64,000 nucleotides of DNA from Nannochloris sp. 'desiccata' (lineage: Eukaryota; Chlorophyta; Trebouxiophyceae; Chlorellales; Chlorellaceae). Under the pieces are notes generated by a model. It saw only the letters and a program-made list of their open reading frames with translations. It was not told the origin of the DNA and did no database searches. The DNA lies in assembly GCA_019044685.2 (NCBI GenBank), contig JAGTXX020000003.1:930001-994000 (forward strand), given 5' to 3'. The position numbers were made by a program, and so were the translations under genes. Positions 30,042 to 41,495 of this stretch are shown here, in pieces (the first letter of the stretch is position 1; each line of letters begins with the position of its first letter).

Positions 30042-33000
30042 ATGCGTCCGAGCATTTTTTTTGGCTGCGGGGCTGGTCTACAGCCACCTCGCAGCATTTA
30101 CATTGCCCCGCCCGCTATCAACGTTTGTTCTTTGACACCTCGCTGCCACCAAAAGGACACTAGTAATGACGATCGATGCGATTCATCGACATCACAATCT
30201 GCATTAAACAAACCCAGATACCGACGACCGAGCAGCCCAACAGCAGAAGAAGGTACCCCCAAAACACCTTTTAGACCGTCATCTCCATCTACTCCCCCGA
30301 TTGCTGCTGCTCCACGACCTCCGTATACCCCAAATAATCTAGAACGCAGACCTTCGTTCACACCCACTTTTTCGACCTCGAACAGGTATCGCAACTCGAT
30401 TCAAAATAACAGCACTGCTAATAGTAGACAGTCCGGCGGCAGCGGCCACAGCAATGCACCAAGACGGCCCAACAATAACAATATGAATACCTCGAATGGA
30501 AGCTACCGTGCCCCTCCTGTACGACGTTGGATGAGTGACCTAGCTAAGCAATTACGAGAGGTATTACAAAATGATTACGACTATACATCTGGCAATGAAG
30601 TCAGTCCGGAGATTTCAAAGAAAATTTTATCATTGATGCCTGAAGCGACGTCGGTGGCTGATAGACAAGAAGCTGTAATGTTAAGAACAAAAGGCAGAGG
30701 TTTACGAGATAGCAGTTATAGAGGTTACGGTAGTAGTGTTATCAATAAAGAGAGAAAAATCGTTGATACGAGCGGTAGTGCCGATTTGAATAGTGTGAGC
30801 GGTAATGACGAAGAAGTGGTCTTGGTTATAGAGGAGGCAGAAACCGCAATAGATACTGTCTCTGACAGTAAAGAAGAGAGAGAAGTAGAAGTAGATGAAG
30901 AAGTTGAAATAGAAACAGTTCCTACAGTGTATGACGCTGAGCTTGCAGCCATCCTGTCGCATTACCAAACAAGCAAAGCGCTTGTAGAGCAGAATGATGC
31001 TGGTAACAAAACAGAGGTGGAGGCGATTACAGCAAATACTACTTCGCAAGCCATACATCAGAAGGAAAAAGAAGGTCATGTAGATCTTTCTATCAATACA
31101 GAACAACATCTTTCTTCTTTTTCTTCTTCCCCCAACTCCAATTGGCGCCCAAAAATTGGCGAGGGGTCTCTGATGCTCCTTGTTCGTCTTATAGCAGATT
31201 CCTCCACCCCGCAAGCTGCACTCCAACTCTACAGAATATTAGATGCTGCGGCATATCCCACCAGAACACCACGGTTTTTAAGCAGTATGGTGGGCTTACT
31301 TGTGAAGAAAAACTGTCCTGAAGCTGCTGCTGCTCTGCTTCGGGAGGCGGTCCTTGCAGAAAAAAGGGCAGAAACAACCGCAACAGCAGGCTCTTCTTCC
31401 TCCTCCTCTATCTGTCCTCCCACATCCCATGTGTCAACATATCGTGGTGGTAGTTTAACTAGCGGTAATTATAATGGCTCTGGAATCGGAAAGTTCAGTG
31501 ATGCGTGGGCATCACTCTCCCGCTCGGGTCGTCCAGAAATCGTTCAAGGTCTGATTAAAGACCTCGAACGAGCAGGAATTCCAGCAGATACAGACGCCTA
31601 CGTATGCTCTATCCGTGTCCATGCTCTTGCAAGAGATACACCTGCTGCAATAGCTTGTTTTGAGGAAATGAGGAAACAAGGTATTGAAAGATCCTCGTCT
31701 GTTTTTGCATCGCTGGCCAAAGCCGCCGCTGATGGTGGGGATATTCAGCTTGCCATGAAAGTTCTATATTGGGCTGAGGAAGATGCGAAAGATAATCCAA
31801 GTTTGAAGTTAACGTCTGTGTGGAGGGAACTGTTAATGATGAGTTGCAATGAGAATGAAAATGAAAAAGCTACCGCTGGGTTGGTAAGATAGATTTTATT
31901 ATGTTTTATTATTATTAGGGATTATTATTATTATCCAATTGTGTTTTATTTATTTGATCGTCTTTTATAGCCTCATAGTTAATTTAAAGGGTACCCTATA
32001 TCTTACCTCCCCTTCTTCTTCCTCGTCATTCCCCTGCAGAGGTCTAAGCTTCTCGGCCGTTTAGAGAAACAAGCAAGGCACCTCCCCTGCGACGTTATCG
32101 ATAAAGTTGTTGTCGGTGCCGCTGAATCTGGTCAAATTGTCGGTGCAATTGATGTGTTTAGTAAACTACGGTCAAAGGGTCTAATATCTGGCATCCCTGT
32201 TGCTGTTAGTGGTAATAGCAGTGCCGGTGCTCTTGGTGGTAGCCGGGTGGGAGAGTTGAATATCTCAGGTATGGAGTACGAGCAAGTTATTTTAGATAGT
32301 CCTAATGGGAATATAGTAGAGGAACCTATTAAGAGAAGATCTTCCCCTGGCAATAAGACCCAAGATTTTAAAAATAAATTTATTGCCTCTACCGCCAATG
32401 TTGCCATGACCTCGCTTACTGATACCGATACTGATTCAGATGCAGAAGATTCTCTAGATATTATGTCTGGGTATTCTGACACTGAAATTGATGGTGAAGA
32501 GGTAGAGGAAGAACTACTGCCAGAAACTGGTAATAGCAATACGACTGGTACTCACAGGCCTGGTACTCCTAGCCGTGGATTCCGCAGTAGAAAAGGTAGT
32601 ACTGCAGGCCCTTCAAGCCCTGACGCAGCCCAATCTTTGTACACCTCCCTTATCTTAGGTGCACATAAGGCACGTTTAGACGAACCAATGAAACAACTCT
32701 ACACTTGGCTCCACGAAGACGGGTTGCTCCCCAATCGGCTAATTATGACCAGAATGGCGGCATGCTTACCGTACGCAAACGACCCAGCGGGCGCATTCCA
32801 ACTGTACGGGTACATCAGGGAACTAAATATCCCTATGGATGGATTCATGTACGGTCATATTATCGCTGCGTTACTGGTAGGCCCTCAAGGACATGATTGG
32901 TGGGACACTGCGTTGCTCCTAACTCATCGAATGCATATGGCTGTGCCTTCGAGCCATGATACATCTGTACAGACGTCCATGGTAGTGAATGCAGGCAAAA

Positions 33001-34673
33001 ACGGATGGGTAGCTGAACTACTGGCGTTATACAACTTGATGCTTCAGGATGGAGTAATACCTCGGCCAATCACTTGGAACGCTTTTATAACCGCTGCTAT
33101 GAGATGTAATAGACCGGATTTAGGCTTTGCTTTTGGCGTTGCAATGCGTAAAATGGGGTGTTCTATGGATGCAGCAACTCATTCTGCATTGTTCTCCTGT
33201 GCAGCTGCGCAGGGGGATGCGGAGGCGGCACAGAAACAGTGGAAGGCCATGTTGGAGGATAATATTGCACCAGATTGTATTGCCTGTACTTCCTATATGT
33301 GGGCTTGTTTATGTGGTGGGAAAGCCGAAAGAGCAATTGAATTTTTTGAATCATGGAGAAAAGACCGTAAACCACCGGGATGGCATGACAATTTAACCTC
33401 TGGCCGAGCTGCAGCTGCTGGCGGAGGGAGTGTCACAACCTCGGCAGCTCCGACATTTTCGGAAGTGTGCACTGCTTTATTGAAAGGAGGACGCTGGGAT
33501 CAATCTCGCACAGCTTTGCAGCTTCAGAGATGGATAAAGGGGCAAGGTGAAGACCCGAGATCAATTAATTTAGATCAACTCCGGGCTAGGGGGGTTGCAC
33601 GAGGGGGGCGATGGGCACAAGCGTCTGCTCTTGCCGATGAGGCAGTTCGAACCCCAGCGCCGGTAAAGCCTCCAGAACCTGATTCAGTGTCCATCTCCTT
33701 TGCTACTACTGGGTATGCACAATTGGGGAATCAAGCCAAGGCACTGCAGCTCGCAGATGAACTTTCCTCAATGGATATACCTCTTCACAGTATTGCTTTC
33801 TCAACCGCCCTTGACGGCTGCGCTGCTGCGGGTGCCCTCGATGCAGCACTGAAACTCCTCCGCCGTGCCCGTATAGCAGGGATTCGTCCTGATCCTGCCG
33901 CATACGGTGCTGCCATCTCCGCTGCAGCCCCACAGGGCAATATTTCTGCCGCGTTAATGGTCTTAAATTGGATGGTGGAGGATGGCGTCCGGCCGAATAT
34001 AATCGCAGTAAATTCTGCACTCGCTGTTTGCGCTGCTGCAAATGATGCTGAAGCTGCGTTAGCTGTCTTTTGGAGAATGAAGGCCGAATGGGGGATTGAT
34101 CCAGACCCGATTGCCTATGCTACATTGTGTGAAGTGCTCGCGAGAGCTGGACGGTGGGGCGACGCTGCACGTGCGATTCTGGTCTGTGAGCATACTTTGG
34201 AGGCAATCTACAAACGCATGTCGTTATTGAAGCTGTGTGATACAGACCCACCTAAAATTAATATTGATTTGCATGGGCTGTCTGTTGCTGCTGCGTCTAC
34301 TGCTGTGCGAGCGTGGTTGTTGGCGCTCCGTCGCAGCTCTGCGGTAACTTCTGGGAAGATTGATGGCGAGCAAGTGACGATTGTTACTGGGAGGGGTCGA
34401 AATAGCCTTGAAGGCGTGTCAAAATTGAAGCCTGGGATTGAGTTGTTGTTTAACAAAGGACTTGGAGGGAAACGTATTTTGAATTTTACTACTCCCCCGG
34501 AGAATCCTGGGAAGCTTTTTATCAGCGGAGCTGACCTACGAGCTGGTTTAGAAGATTTCGAACTAGATTTAGGTTTTGGAATTAAAGAAGAGGAAGATGA
34601 AATATGGAAATTACTTACCGGAAGGGCCGTGCCGACAAATGATGTCATACCGAGAGCAAAGCCGAAACCTTAA
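30042..34673 (+). CDS. PPR protein with C-terminal SMR domain, organelle-targeted
   Basis: Two exons, 30042-31883 and 32040-34673, joined GTAAGA...CTGCAG in phase 0, 1,491 aa. The first 60 residues resemble a transit peptide. A long Ser/Asn/Pro-rich region and an acidic stretch follow, without domains. From about residue 380, helical-pair repeats of about 35 residues begin. They are clearest in the second exon, with phrases such as FSTALDGCAAAGALDAALKL and INSALAVCAAANDAEAALAV-like pairs. Near 1370 the SMR domain starts with INIDLHGLSVAAA and continues through VTIVTGRGRNSLEG. PPR-SMR proteins bind organellar RNA and act in plastid gene expression (GUN1, pTAC2, SVR7). The long disordered segments make it larger than land-plant members. 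The target is unknown. Confidence 0.88.
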
Positions 34674-34929
34674 CAACAACAACAACAAGAGGCAGGAGAC
34701 CAGCAGCAGCAACATCGAGAAATAATCCGAGACCGTTGATTCAGTTTAAATAGCTAACGACGCTGCTCTGTTGAAAAGATATTATAATAAGCATGATATA
34801 TACTCTTACTAAATTGATTTTCTCTTTTATATGATGTCTTGTAGACAACATGAGTACCAAGTATCTTCAATATGTAATTAATTAATTAACTTCATATATT
34901 TATTTTATTCTTTTTATTTATTCATATGT

Positions 34930-37911
34930 TCATTTATCCTCAATACTTTCTTTTTCCTTCTCGCTGGCAACAGCTGCTGCAGCCAACACTGCCTCCACCG
35001 CCACCGTCACCGCTGGCAAATGCGCCAACAATCCCAATGGCAAACACATTCCATCAAACGCAACCCCATAAATATTCCCTTCCCCACGTTCAATCCCTGT
35101 TGCAACAGCTTCAGAAACACCTTCAGGAAACTTGGGGTATCGTTGACTAAAATGGGTAAGTACCGTTGAATATGCCCCCATCCTTCTAGCCACATCCATT
35201 GCTTCGACACTTGTACTATGCCTCTTTTTTCTCGCCTCGTTTATTAATAATGGCTCGAAAGTAGCTTCGTGGATGAGGAGTGTAGCCCCTGCGCCTGCTC
35301 GTACAAGGGCTTCGCTGGGTTCAGTATCGCCTGAATAGACTAGACTCCATCCCGTACGATGCCGTAATACAATACCAAAGGCATCGGAACAGTGTCGTAC
35401 AGGTACGGTGGCTAGTCCCAGTAGACCCAAGGAAGAGCAGATACGGTGGCATCCCCAGTGGTGGGGCTGTTGCACCTCGCTGCAGTGGGCATAGGTATAT
35501 CGGTGGGTGAGACCAACTGCTGGGGCAGCTTCAGAGAGCCAGTGTTGCAAGGAGCGCGGCCCAATGAGGAACAGAGGAGGCAATGTAGAAGGATGGTGAG
35601 CTAAAATTTGAAGAATTCCAGCCATGTGGTCTGCATGACGATGAGAAATCCAGATTCCACTTAAATTTGAAATTAAAGCGCTGGCGCCTTGAGGGCCGTG
35701 AAAGCGAACGAGTTGACCATAGCACCCCTCCCCACAATCAAGAAGAAACCCAGCGTGACCATTGCCTGGATTGAGGTAGATTGCACTGGCGCCACGGTGT
35801 TGGGAAGGTTCAGCTGAGCCTGTGCCCAGAAATATCACTTCAGGCTCTCGAAGAAGAAATGCGGATGCAGGCGGTGGTGGAGGTGGTGGTGGAGGAGGAG
35901 GAAGTGGTGGTGGAGGAGGAGGAGGGTTAGAAGGTGGTGGCTTGAATTGCACGGTGTCTGCAGCAATACCATTACCCTGTTTTAATTTTGCTTGTAATGA
36001 AGCTGCTGCACGTTTATTACCATCATTCTCCACAACTTTAGTCTCTAGAGCCCTCTTGGCTCCCATGCTGGCGCCTCCTGCAGCTTCTGCTGCTGTAGAA
36101 TTAAATAACTGGTTTTTATAAGCTGGAGGAAGACTTTCAGTTAGGTCATCAAGCTTTAACTTCAATTCTGGATCGGCTTCGTGCACCGCGGTTTGAAGTT
36201 TTTCAACATCTATATAATCTGCCTCTGCTGCCTGTGATACCGCTCTTACTTCTCCTGGGCTTTCTTTTGCTGTTCCTGTAACTATCTTGGGCGTACCGGT
36301 AATTACTGGCTTCCCACCAACCCACACAATCTTCGTCAATTTACTTAGATAGAAACGATTTTCTGTTCCTCCTTGTTGTTGTTTTCGAGAAGGTGGTGGA
36401 GCAGTTGTCGGAGGTGGTGGTGGTGGTGGTGGTGGACGATCAGAAGCATGTCGTTGCTGCATTCTGAGGGCTACAGGAAGGGGAAACATGCGCTGATTCA
36501 CCATATTTAACCGTGTTGCCATTCGAGCAGAGGATATATACCCTAGATCTGAACTACGAGAGCCTACCCCTGGATGCTCCAGAATAAATAATGAAGGCGA
36601 TGAGATTGACGGTGGTTGTGACTGTTGTAGAGTAGAAGAAAGATCTTGAGAAAGTTGTTGGTGAGACAACCCTGGTCCCAACATGAGTATACAACCAGCA
36701 TGCCTTTCTATTGGAAGACTCGTCATAGCACGCACAGCAGGATGAGTATGTATGTGTCGAATTTGCTCTTCATTTCTGCAGTTTATAACCAGCAGCACTT
36801 GGTTGGATGCCTTTAATAAACAAAGAAATGCAAGTAAGCTAGAGGAAACTGCGGTCTCTTTTCTACCAGATCTGTTTTGTCTAACAAACAATGAAATTCC
36901 ATCAGCTTCACAACGTGTGTACACACGATCTCGACCAACTTGACGGGTGTTGGGATCACTGGGAACAGCGGTCTTTTCCAAGGCAGCAAGCACAGAAAGT
37001 AACCTGCCGCCACCACCGCCTTTATCTTTTGCTTTTGCTTTTCCTGCTGTTAGTTTCTCGGATGCTTTAGGGGAGGATTTCAATAGCCCTAGAGCTTGGT
37101 TACGCAGACGACTACTCCCAGCAACGCCGCCTCCTTTAACAAATGCCGCGTCAAGTGAAGCAAACATAGAACCAGAGTTTTCTGTATCGTTAGCGGCGGG
37201 TTCGGTCTTTTCTTCTTCTTCTTCATCATCACCGCTGCTGCTGCTGCTATTATCACTGCTGTCACTTTGGCCATCGTCAGACGCGCTACTACCATCACTA
37301 CTGGTAGTGCTACTATCAGAATCGCTGCTGCTAGTGCTGCTGCTCGTGCTTGTGCTATTACTAGGGGAGCGATCATCTCCGCTTTCAAATAACCAGTCTG
37401 GTGGCTTCCAGCTTATTTTACTACTATCAACAAACCCACTATCAGCCCATATAAATTTCACTGCAAGATGCTCATCATTAAACTCGTCGTCTTCTTCATC
37501 TTCTTCTTTACCTTCTCTTGTCTGCCGTGCTTTCTCTTCCTGCCGCCGCTGCCGCTGCTGTTGCAATAGATTATCCACTTCGCTCACAAGTACCGCTGGA
37601 TGCTTCCAATGTACGAAATGACGGAGTGAAGCTACAAATGGTCGTGTTCCTGATGGGCCGAGTATTTCGACTTGGCCATGACCTTCCCCTCGTAGCCTCA
37701 TGAGTAGGCCTGGCAGTCCAGTCGACGCGAGTAAATCTGGACAGAAAACAGACCGCAAACCGAGGCCAGGGCGTAGCTTGTGCTCTAGTGCAAAGCGGGA
37801 AAATCCTTCCGGGACGTTAAAGAGGTATTGCGCTTTCATGCGGGTACCTAGAGACAGTAGGACAGCTGGGCCGAGGCCGTCGCCAGGAGCGGTGATGAGA
37901 TCCACTTCCAT
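34930..37911 (-). CDS. ELAC2: long-form ribonuclease Z (tRNase Z-L)
   Basis: Single exon, 993 aa from ATG 37911. The N-terminal half keeps the degenerate metallo-beta-lactamase fold of long forms (YLFNVPEGFSRFALEHKL, then LPGLLMRLRG). The C-terminal half is catalytic: SHRHADH (His757, His759, Asp761, His762), an AxDT-like YSGDTEPSEAL, the LIHEATFE motif, the RHSTSVEA loop and THFSQRYPK. It cuts the 3' trailer from pre-tRNA. Two Ser/Asp/Glu-rich inserts and long Pro tracts (about 690-720) enlarge it. The PxKxRN loop that senses the tRNA 3' end reads PSQHRG here. No targeting peptide is evident, so the nucleus or cytosol is likely. Confidence 0.92.
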   Translation of the reverse strand: MEVDLITAPGDGLGPAVLLSLGTRMKAQYLFNVPEGFSRFALEHKLRPGLGLRSVFCPDLLASTGLPGLLMRLRGEGHGQVEILGPSGTRPFVASLRHFVHWKHPAVLVSEVDNLLQQQRQRRQEEKARQTREGKEEDEEDDEFNDEHLAVKFIWADSGFVDSSKISWKPPDWLFESGDDRSPSNSTSTSSSTSSSDSDSSTTSSDGSSASDDGQSDSSDNSSSSSGDDEEEEEKTEPAANDTENSGSMFASLDAAFVKGGGVAGSSRLRNQALGLLKSSPKASEKLTAGKAKAKDKGGGGGRLLSVLAALEKTAVPSDPNTRQVGRDRVYTRCEADGISLFVRQNRSGRKETAVSSSLLAFLCLLKASNQVLLVINCRNEEQIRHIHTHPAVRAMTSLPIERHAGCILMLGPGLSHQQLSQDLSSTLQQSQPPSISSPSLFILEHPGVGSRSSDLGYISSARMATRLNMVNQRMFPLPVALRMQQRHASDRPPPPPPPPPTTAPPPSRKQQQGGTENRFYLSKLTKIVWVGGKPVITGTPKIVTGTAKESPGEVRAVSQAAEADYIDVEKLQTAVHEADPELKLKLDDLTESLPPAYKNQLFNSTAAEAAGGASMGAKRALETKVVENDGNKRAAASLQAKLKQGNGIAADTVQFKPPPSNPPPPPPPLPPPPPPPPPPPASAFLLREPEVIFLGTGSAEPSQHRGASAIYLNPGNGHAGFLLDCGEGCYGQLVRFHGPQGASALISNLSGIWISHRHADHMAGILQILAHHPSTLPPLFLIGPRSLQHWLSEAAPAVGLTHRYTYAHCSEVQQPHHWGCHRICSSLGLLGLATVPVRHCSDAFGIVLRHRTGWSLVYSGDTEPSEALVRAGAGATLLIHEATFEPLLINEARKKRHSTSVEAMDVARRMGAYSTVLTHFSQRYPKFPEGVSEAVATGIERGEGNIYGVAFDGMCLPLGLLAHLPAVTVAVEAVLAAAAVASEKEKESIEDK

Positions 37912-38292
37912 GGCTTGGGTAGACACAAATAGCGAGTAATTGAGGTTTAAGCTTTAATGATACGTATTTTCATATTATATAGGTAGCGATTTACGCCTCC
38001 AAATATATATTTACGTATTGTTTGGCAACGTTTGAAGTTCTTGAAAATTGATTTTGCAAGTTGAAAATAAATGTAAACAACAAAATTTGCAACGTGTTTT
38101 GCTGTCAAACCATATTTGGGGATTTTTCTGATTTTATTGAATCTATCATATCGGCGCAATCAATGCCATTTAGCTAACTAAATAGAGCAACTTGCTTGAA
38201 GCCAAAATTACGCATTCCCGCGGAAAATGCGCTTTATAACATATTTCTGTAAACTTGATCAGCGCATTCGTTGATATTTGATTTTCTCTGCT
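37912..38292. promoter_or_regulatory. divergent promoter region
   Basis: 381 bp separate the RNase Z start (-) from the ZNF598-like start (+). It is AT-rich with no extra gene, and both promoters must lie here. Confidence 0.45.
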
Positions 38293-41253
38293 ATGGAGGA
38301 AGGTTCGGCAACCGCAGAAGGCCGCAGAAGGCGACCTCTGAGGGAAAAAACTTCTAAGGATCGGACATGTTCTACAGAAACACGGGACAAATCTCACGTA
38401 GATAACAGCTCTGCCCCTCAACAACCTTTAAATGGCTCATTACAACCTGAAATTACACAAAAGAAGCGCACACGTAAGCCCAAGAAAGTTCTAGAAGCTT
38501 CAACTAATGGAGAGCATGCTGCATCCCCGCCTGTCAGTAGCAGTGACAACCACATGCCCATTGCCTCACAAGATCCAACCTGGCAGCAGCAGCAAAGCTT
38601 TCTCAATGCAGAAGCAGCTAATTTCCAGCCTAACTTTGGATCCTTGGAAACCGGTGACGGTGGCAAGAACAACAGCGCCAAGCCGAAGCCCAAGCGGAAG
38701 AAGAAGAAACCACCTCCTGGACTTGCTAAAAATGACGAAGGTTCTAATAATAATAATAACAAAGATGACAAAGGCAATTTACTACTAGGAATTGTTGATG
38801 AAGATCTAGAAGGTGAAGCCCCCCACTGTCTGCTATGCTGCTCTCCGATGGCCATTGCCTCGTTTGGTTCTTGTGGACATCTCACAGCCTGCGGCCCTTG
38901 CTGTCTCCGCTTGCGCATGTGCTACAACCGTACAGACTGTTCCGTCTGCAAATCTGAGCTTCCGGATGTCGTTATAGCGCCATGGCGTCCAGATTTACCT
39001 GATTTTGCTTTCTTCCTTGACCACCCAGAGTCGGTAGCTCGCAGTCGACCTGGCCAACTCGGTCCAGGTTGTATTTTAGCAGATAAATGGCAACCTAAAA
39101 ACCGTAAACCAAGCTCCAAACTTCTGCACGACTTAGAACGATCAACTGGTATAGCATGCAGCGTCTGCGATAAAGCTGGCACCCGCCCTTTCCCCAACTA
39201 CAAGGAACTCGCTGGCCATTTGTTTCAACGACACGGTAAGAATTTATGCCGAATATGCTTCCATGAAGGTCGTACTTTCCCACTCGACTTGCCATTATAC
39301 GATTCCAAGAAAGCTGTTAAAGAGCACACAGCGGCCGTCCACCCACGTTGTGATTTTTGTCGTGGTCGTACTTTCTTTGATAGTGATTCATTATGGAAGC
39401 ATATGGTAGAAAGCCACCATCGATGCCATTTATGTGACCCTGGTCCTGGGGGCTCAGATTCCTGGTTTGCTGATACGGGAAGTTTACGTAGTCACTTAGC
39501 AGCAGATCATTTTGCATGCGACGATGGTGACTGTGCTGCGTGTTTGGTTGCGTTTCGCACAGCAGAGGAACTGAGGCGGCATCATATAGAGAGGCACAGT
39601 GCAAGAATGCCGAGATGGAATTCTGCTGCTGCGAGACCAATGCAATTAGATATTCAGTTTGTAAGAAGACCTACAGGAGGCGGGATGGCGGCAGTATTTC
39701 GTAGCTCTTCCTCTGCTGCTGGAGGAAATGTTGTAGGTGGTGATGTACACGCGGGGAGAGGTGGTCGTGATAGTAGAGGGAGTCGACAACGGGGACGGCA
39801 AGGCGGTGACGGTGGTGCAGAGGGCATGGCTGCCGCTGTTGCTCCTTACCAACAAGAAGGTAATAGCAATAGAAATAGATTCCAACAACGGCAAGTAGAG
39901 TTTGAACATGAAACTGATGGTGGGATTAGAATAATCGATGATGATTTAGGAATGCTGTATGAAGCTAATTATCCATTTGGCGGTGGTGGTGGTCGTGGTA
40001 ATAATAATACAGGTAACAGTGGGTATAGAACGAGTCTTGGTCTCGGAGGGTACAGTGGAGGAATAATGCCCAATGGAAATAGAAATAATATGGTCGAAGC
40101 CTTCCCTTCGTTAGCGACAGCAGCAGCAGAAGCTCTTGCTGATTCAACAACCGCTGATGCTAGCAGTCGCCGTCCTCCCCCTCTGGTCAAGCACACAGTT
40201 CGCTGTCCATGTGGCCGTCGTGTTACCTACCCAGTTATAGAAGATGGACAACCTGTCCCCACTGTTTCCTGTGATGCTGTGTGTCGGCTAGAAGGAAGGA
40301 AGAAAACTTTAGCTGATGCATTTGGCGTTGAAGACCCTGACCGGCATATAAGCAGTTTTGAAAGAAGACCTGCTGTGTGGAGTGGGTTGCTCCTCGATGC
40401 AGCCAAGCGCAATCCTAGTTTCATAGAAACCATTGAAAAAGAGCTACAAAATTTTATAGCAAACAGAGATTTGAAACGGCATGCTTTGCCTGCTATGCCG
40501 AGAGCACAGCGGGCAATCGTGTATGGCATGGCGGAGCAATATGGCATCGCTTCTGCTGCAATGGGGGTAGAACCACGTCGCTTTATAGAATTATTCAAAA
40601 CTGGAGATCACACTTCTGCAGGGCTACCAAGTAAACTCCTTTCTAAAATGGCTCTGACAATTTCAGAAGAAGAAATCTCGGAGATGCTTAAAGCCGGAGC
40701 AGGTTTTCCCATTCGATTTTTAGAGATATCGCCCACCACAGATCTACAATACTACCTGCGACGATGGGAACCAAAGTTTAAAGTGGAGTGGCAAGGGGGT
40801 TCCCAAGCGACTGTTACTTTTGAAAAGGAAGAAGACATGAAAGAGGCGTTGGATGCTTTTGGTGGTGGGATAAGGGGGTTGTTTAGAATTGATCGTAGTT
40901 GGCATCCACGTACTGGAGTATCTACAACTGAAGCAGCGAATCGAGAAACTCATGTAGCCCCGTGGGCAGGTGAAGGAAGTTCAGCTGCTGCAGGAGGACG
41001 TGGGGGAGCTGGGCCAGGGACTTGGCGAGTGGTCGCTGGTTTCGAAGCTTCCTCCAGTGTGAATGGTGGCACAAGAAGAGCTGGTGATGGAAATGGCGGT
41101 GGAGAATCGAGCAATGTATCTGTGCCATCTGGATGGGCGGTGATTGGAGGGAAGAAAGCTGTGAGGCCTAGAGTTCTAGAGGCGGGAAATAGTGGAGAGG
41201 CGCCTTGTGCACAGTTTTCAGCATTGAGCTTGGTTGATGACGACTGGAAATAG
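38293..41253 (+). CDS. ZNF598/Hel2-like RING ubiquitin ligase fused to NFX1-like R3H tail
   Basis: Single exon, 986 aa from ATG 38293. After a basic, disordered start, the RING (about 179-225: HCLLCC...CGHLTACGPC...CSVCKSELP) has the spacing of ZNF598/Hel2. A run of C2H2 fingers follows (about 290-450), including CDFCRGRTFFDSDSLWKH and HLAADHFACDDGDC, again as in ZNF598. That enzyme ubiquitinates 40S proteins of collided ribosomes. After a Gly/Asn-rich linker there is a CPCGRR...C...C segment (about 635-660) and an R3H-like block, LPAMPRAQRAIVYGMAEQYG (about 733), both typical of the NFX1 C-terminus. An RRM-like fold (FKVEWQGGSQATVTF) comes next. I know of no named protein with this full combination. 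Confidence 0.85.
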   Translation: MEEGSATAEGRRRRPLREKTSKDRTCSTETRDKSHVDNSSAPQQPLNGSLQPEITQKKRTRKPKKVLEASTNGEHAASPPVSSSDNHMPIASQDPTWQQQQSFLNAEAANFQPNFGSLETGDGGKNNSAKPKPKRKKKKPPPGLAKNDEGSNNNNNKDDKGNLLLGIVDEDLEGEAPHCLLCCSPMAIASFGSCGHLTACGPCCLRLRMCYNRTDCSVCKSELPDVVIAPWRPDLPDFAFFLDHPESVARSRPGQLGPGCILADKWQPKNRKPSSKLLHDLERSTGIACSVCDKAGTRPFPNYKELAGHLFQRHGKNLCRICFHEGRTFPLDLPLYDSKKAVKEHTAAVHPRCDFCRGRTFFDSDSLWKHMVESHHRCHLCDPGPGGSDSWFADTGSLRSHLAADHFACDDGDCAACLVAFRTAEELRRHHIERHSARMPRWNSAAARPMQLDIQFVRRPTGGGMAAVFRSSSSAAGGNVVGGDVHAGRGGRDSRGSRQRGRQGGDGGAEGMAAAVAPYQQEGNSNRNRFQQRQVEFEHETDGGIRIIDDDLGMLYEANYPFGGGGGRGNNNTGNSGYRTSLGLGGYSGGIMPNGNRNNMVEAFPSLATAAAEALADSTTADASSRRPPPLVKHTVRCPCGRRVTYPVIEDGQPVPTVSCDAVCRLEGRKKTLADAFGVEDPDRHISSFERRPAVWSGLLLDAAKRNPSFIETIEKELQNFIANRDLKRHALPAMPRAQRAIVYGMAEQYGIASAAMGVEPRRFIELFKTGDHTSAGLPSKLLSKMALTISEEEISEMLKAGAGFPIRFLEISPTTDLQYYLRRWEPKFKVEWQGGSQATVTFEKEEDMKEALDAFGGGIRGLFRIDRSWHPRTGVSTTEAANRETHVAPWAGEGSSAAAGGRGGAGPGTWRVVAGFEASSSVNGGTRRAGDGNGGGESSNVSVPSGWAVIGGKKAVRPRVLEAGNSGEAPCAQFSALSLVDDDWK

Positions 41254-41495
41254 GATAATGAATTAATAATGATATGCGATTTTAGAAATGCTGAGTGTAA
41301 TTTCCTGCAATTACAAATATTTATTTACCTTCTCAGTTGGCAGCAGCGTTATTGGCGGGGCAGGTTGAAGGACAGACAGAAAATGAGAATTTCAAATAGG
41401 TTAAATTTTTAATATTCATTCCTAAACAAAATTCTTGAATATATCAACACTCACTCCCAGATACACACCTCCTCCTAGATCAAAAGGGCTAATCT

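Noticed and set aside
35865..35945. Glycine-rich plus-strand frame opposite the RNase Z gene
   Set aside because: It is the reverse complement of the poly-proline tract of RNase Z, whose motifs on the minus strand are unambiguous.
36947..37621. 224-codon Ser/Leu-rich plus-strand frame
   Set aside because: Antisense shadow of the Ser/Asp/Glu-rich inserts of RNase Z; no family features.
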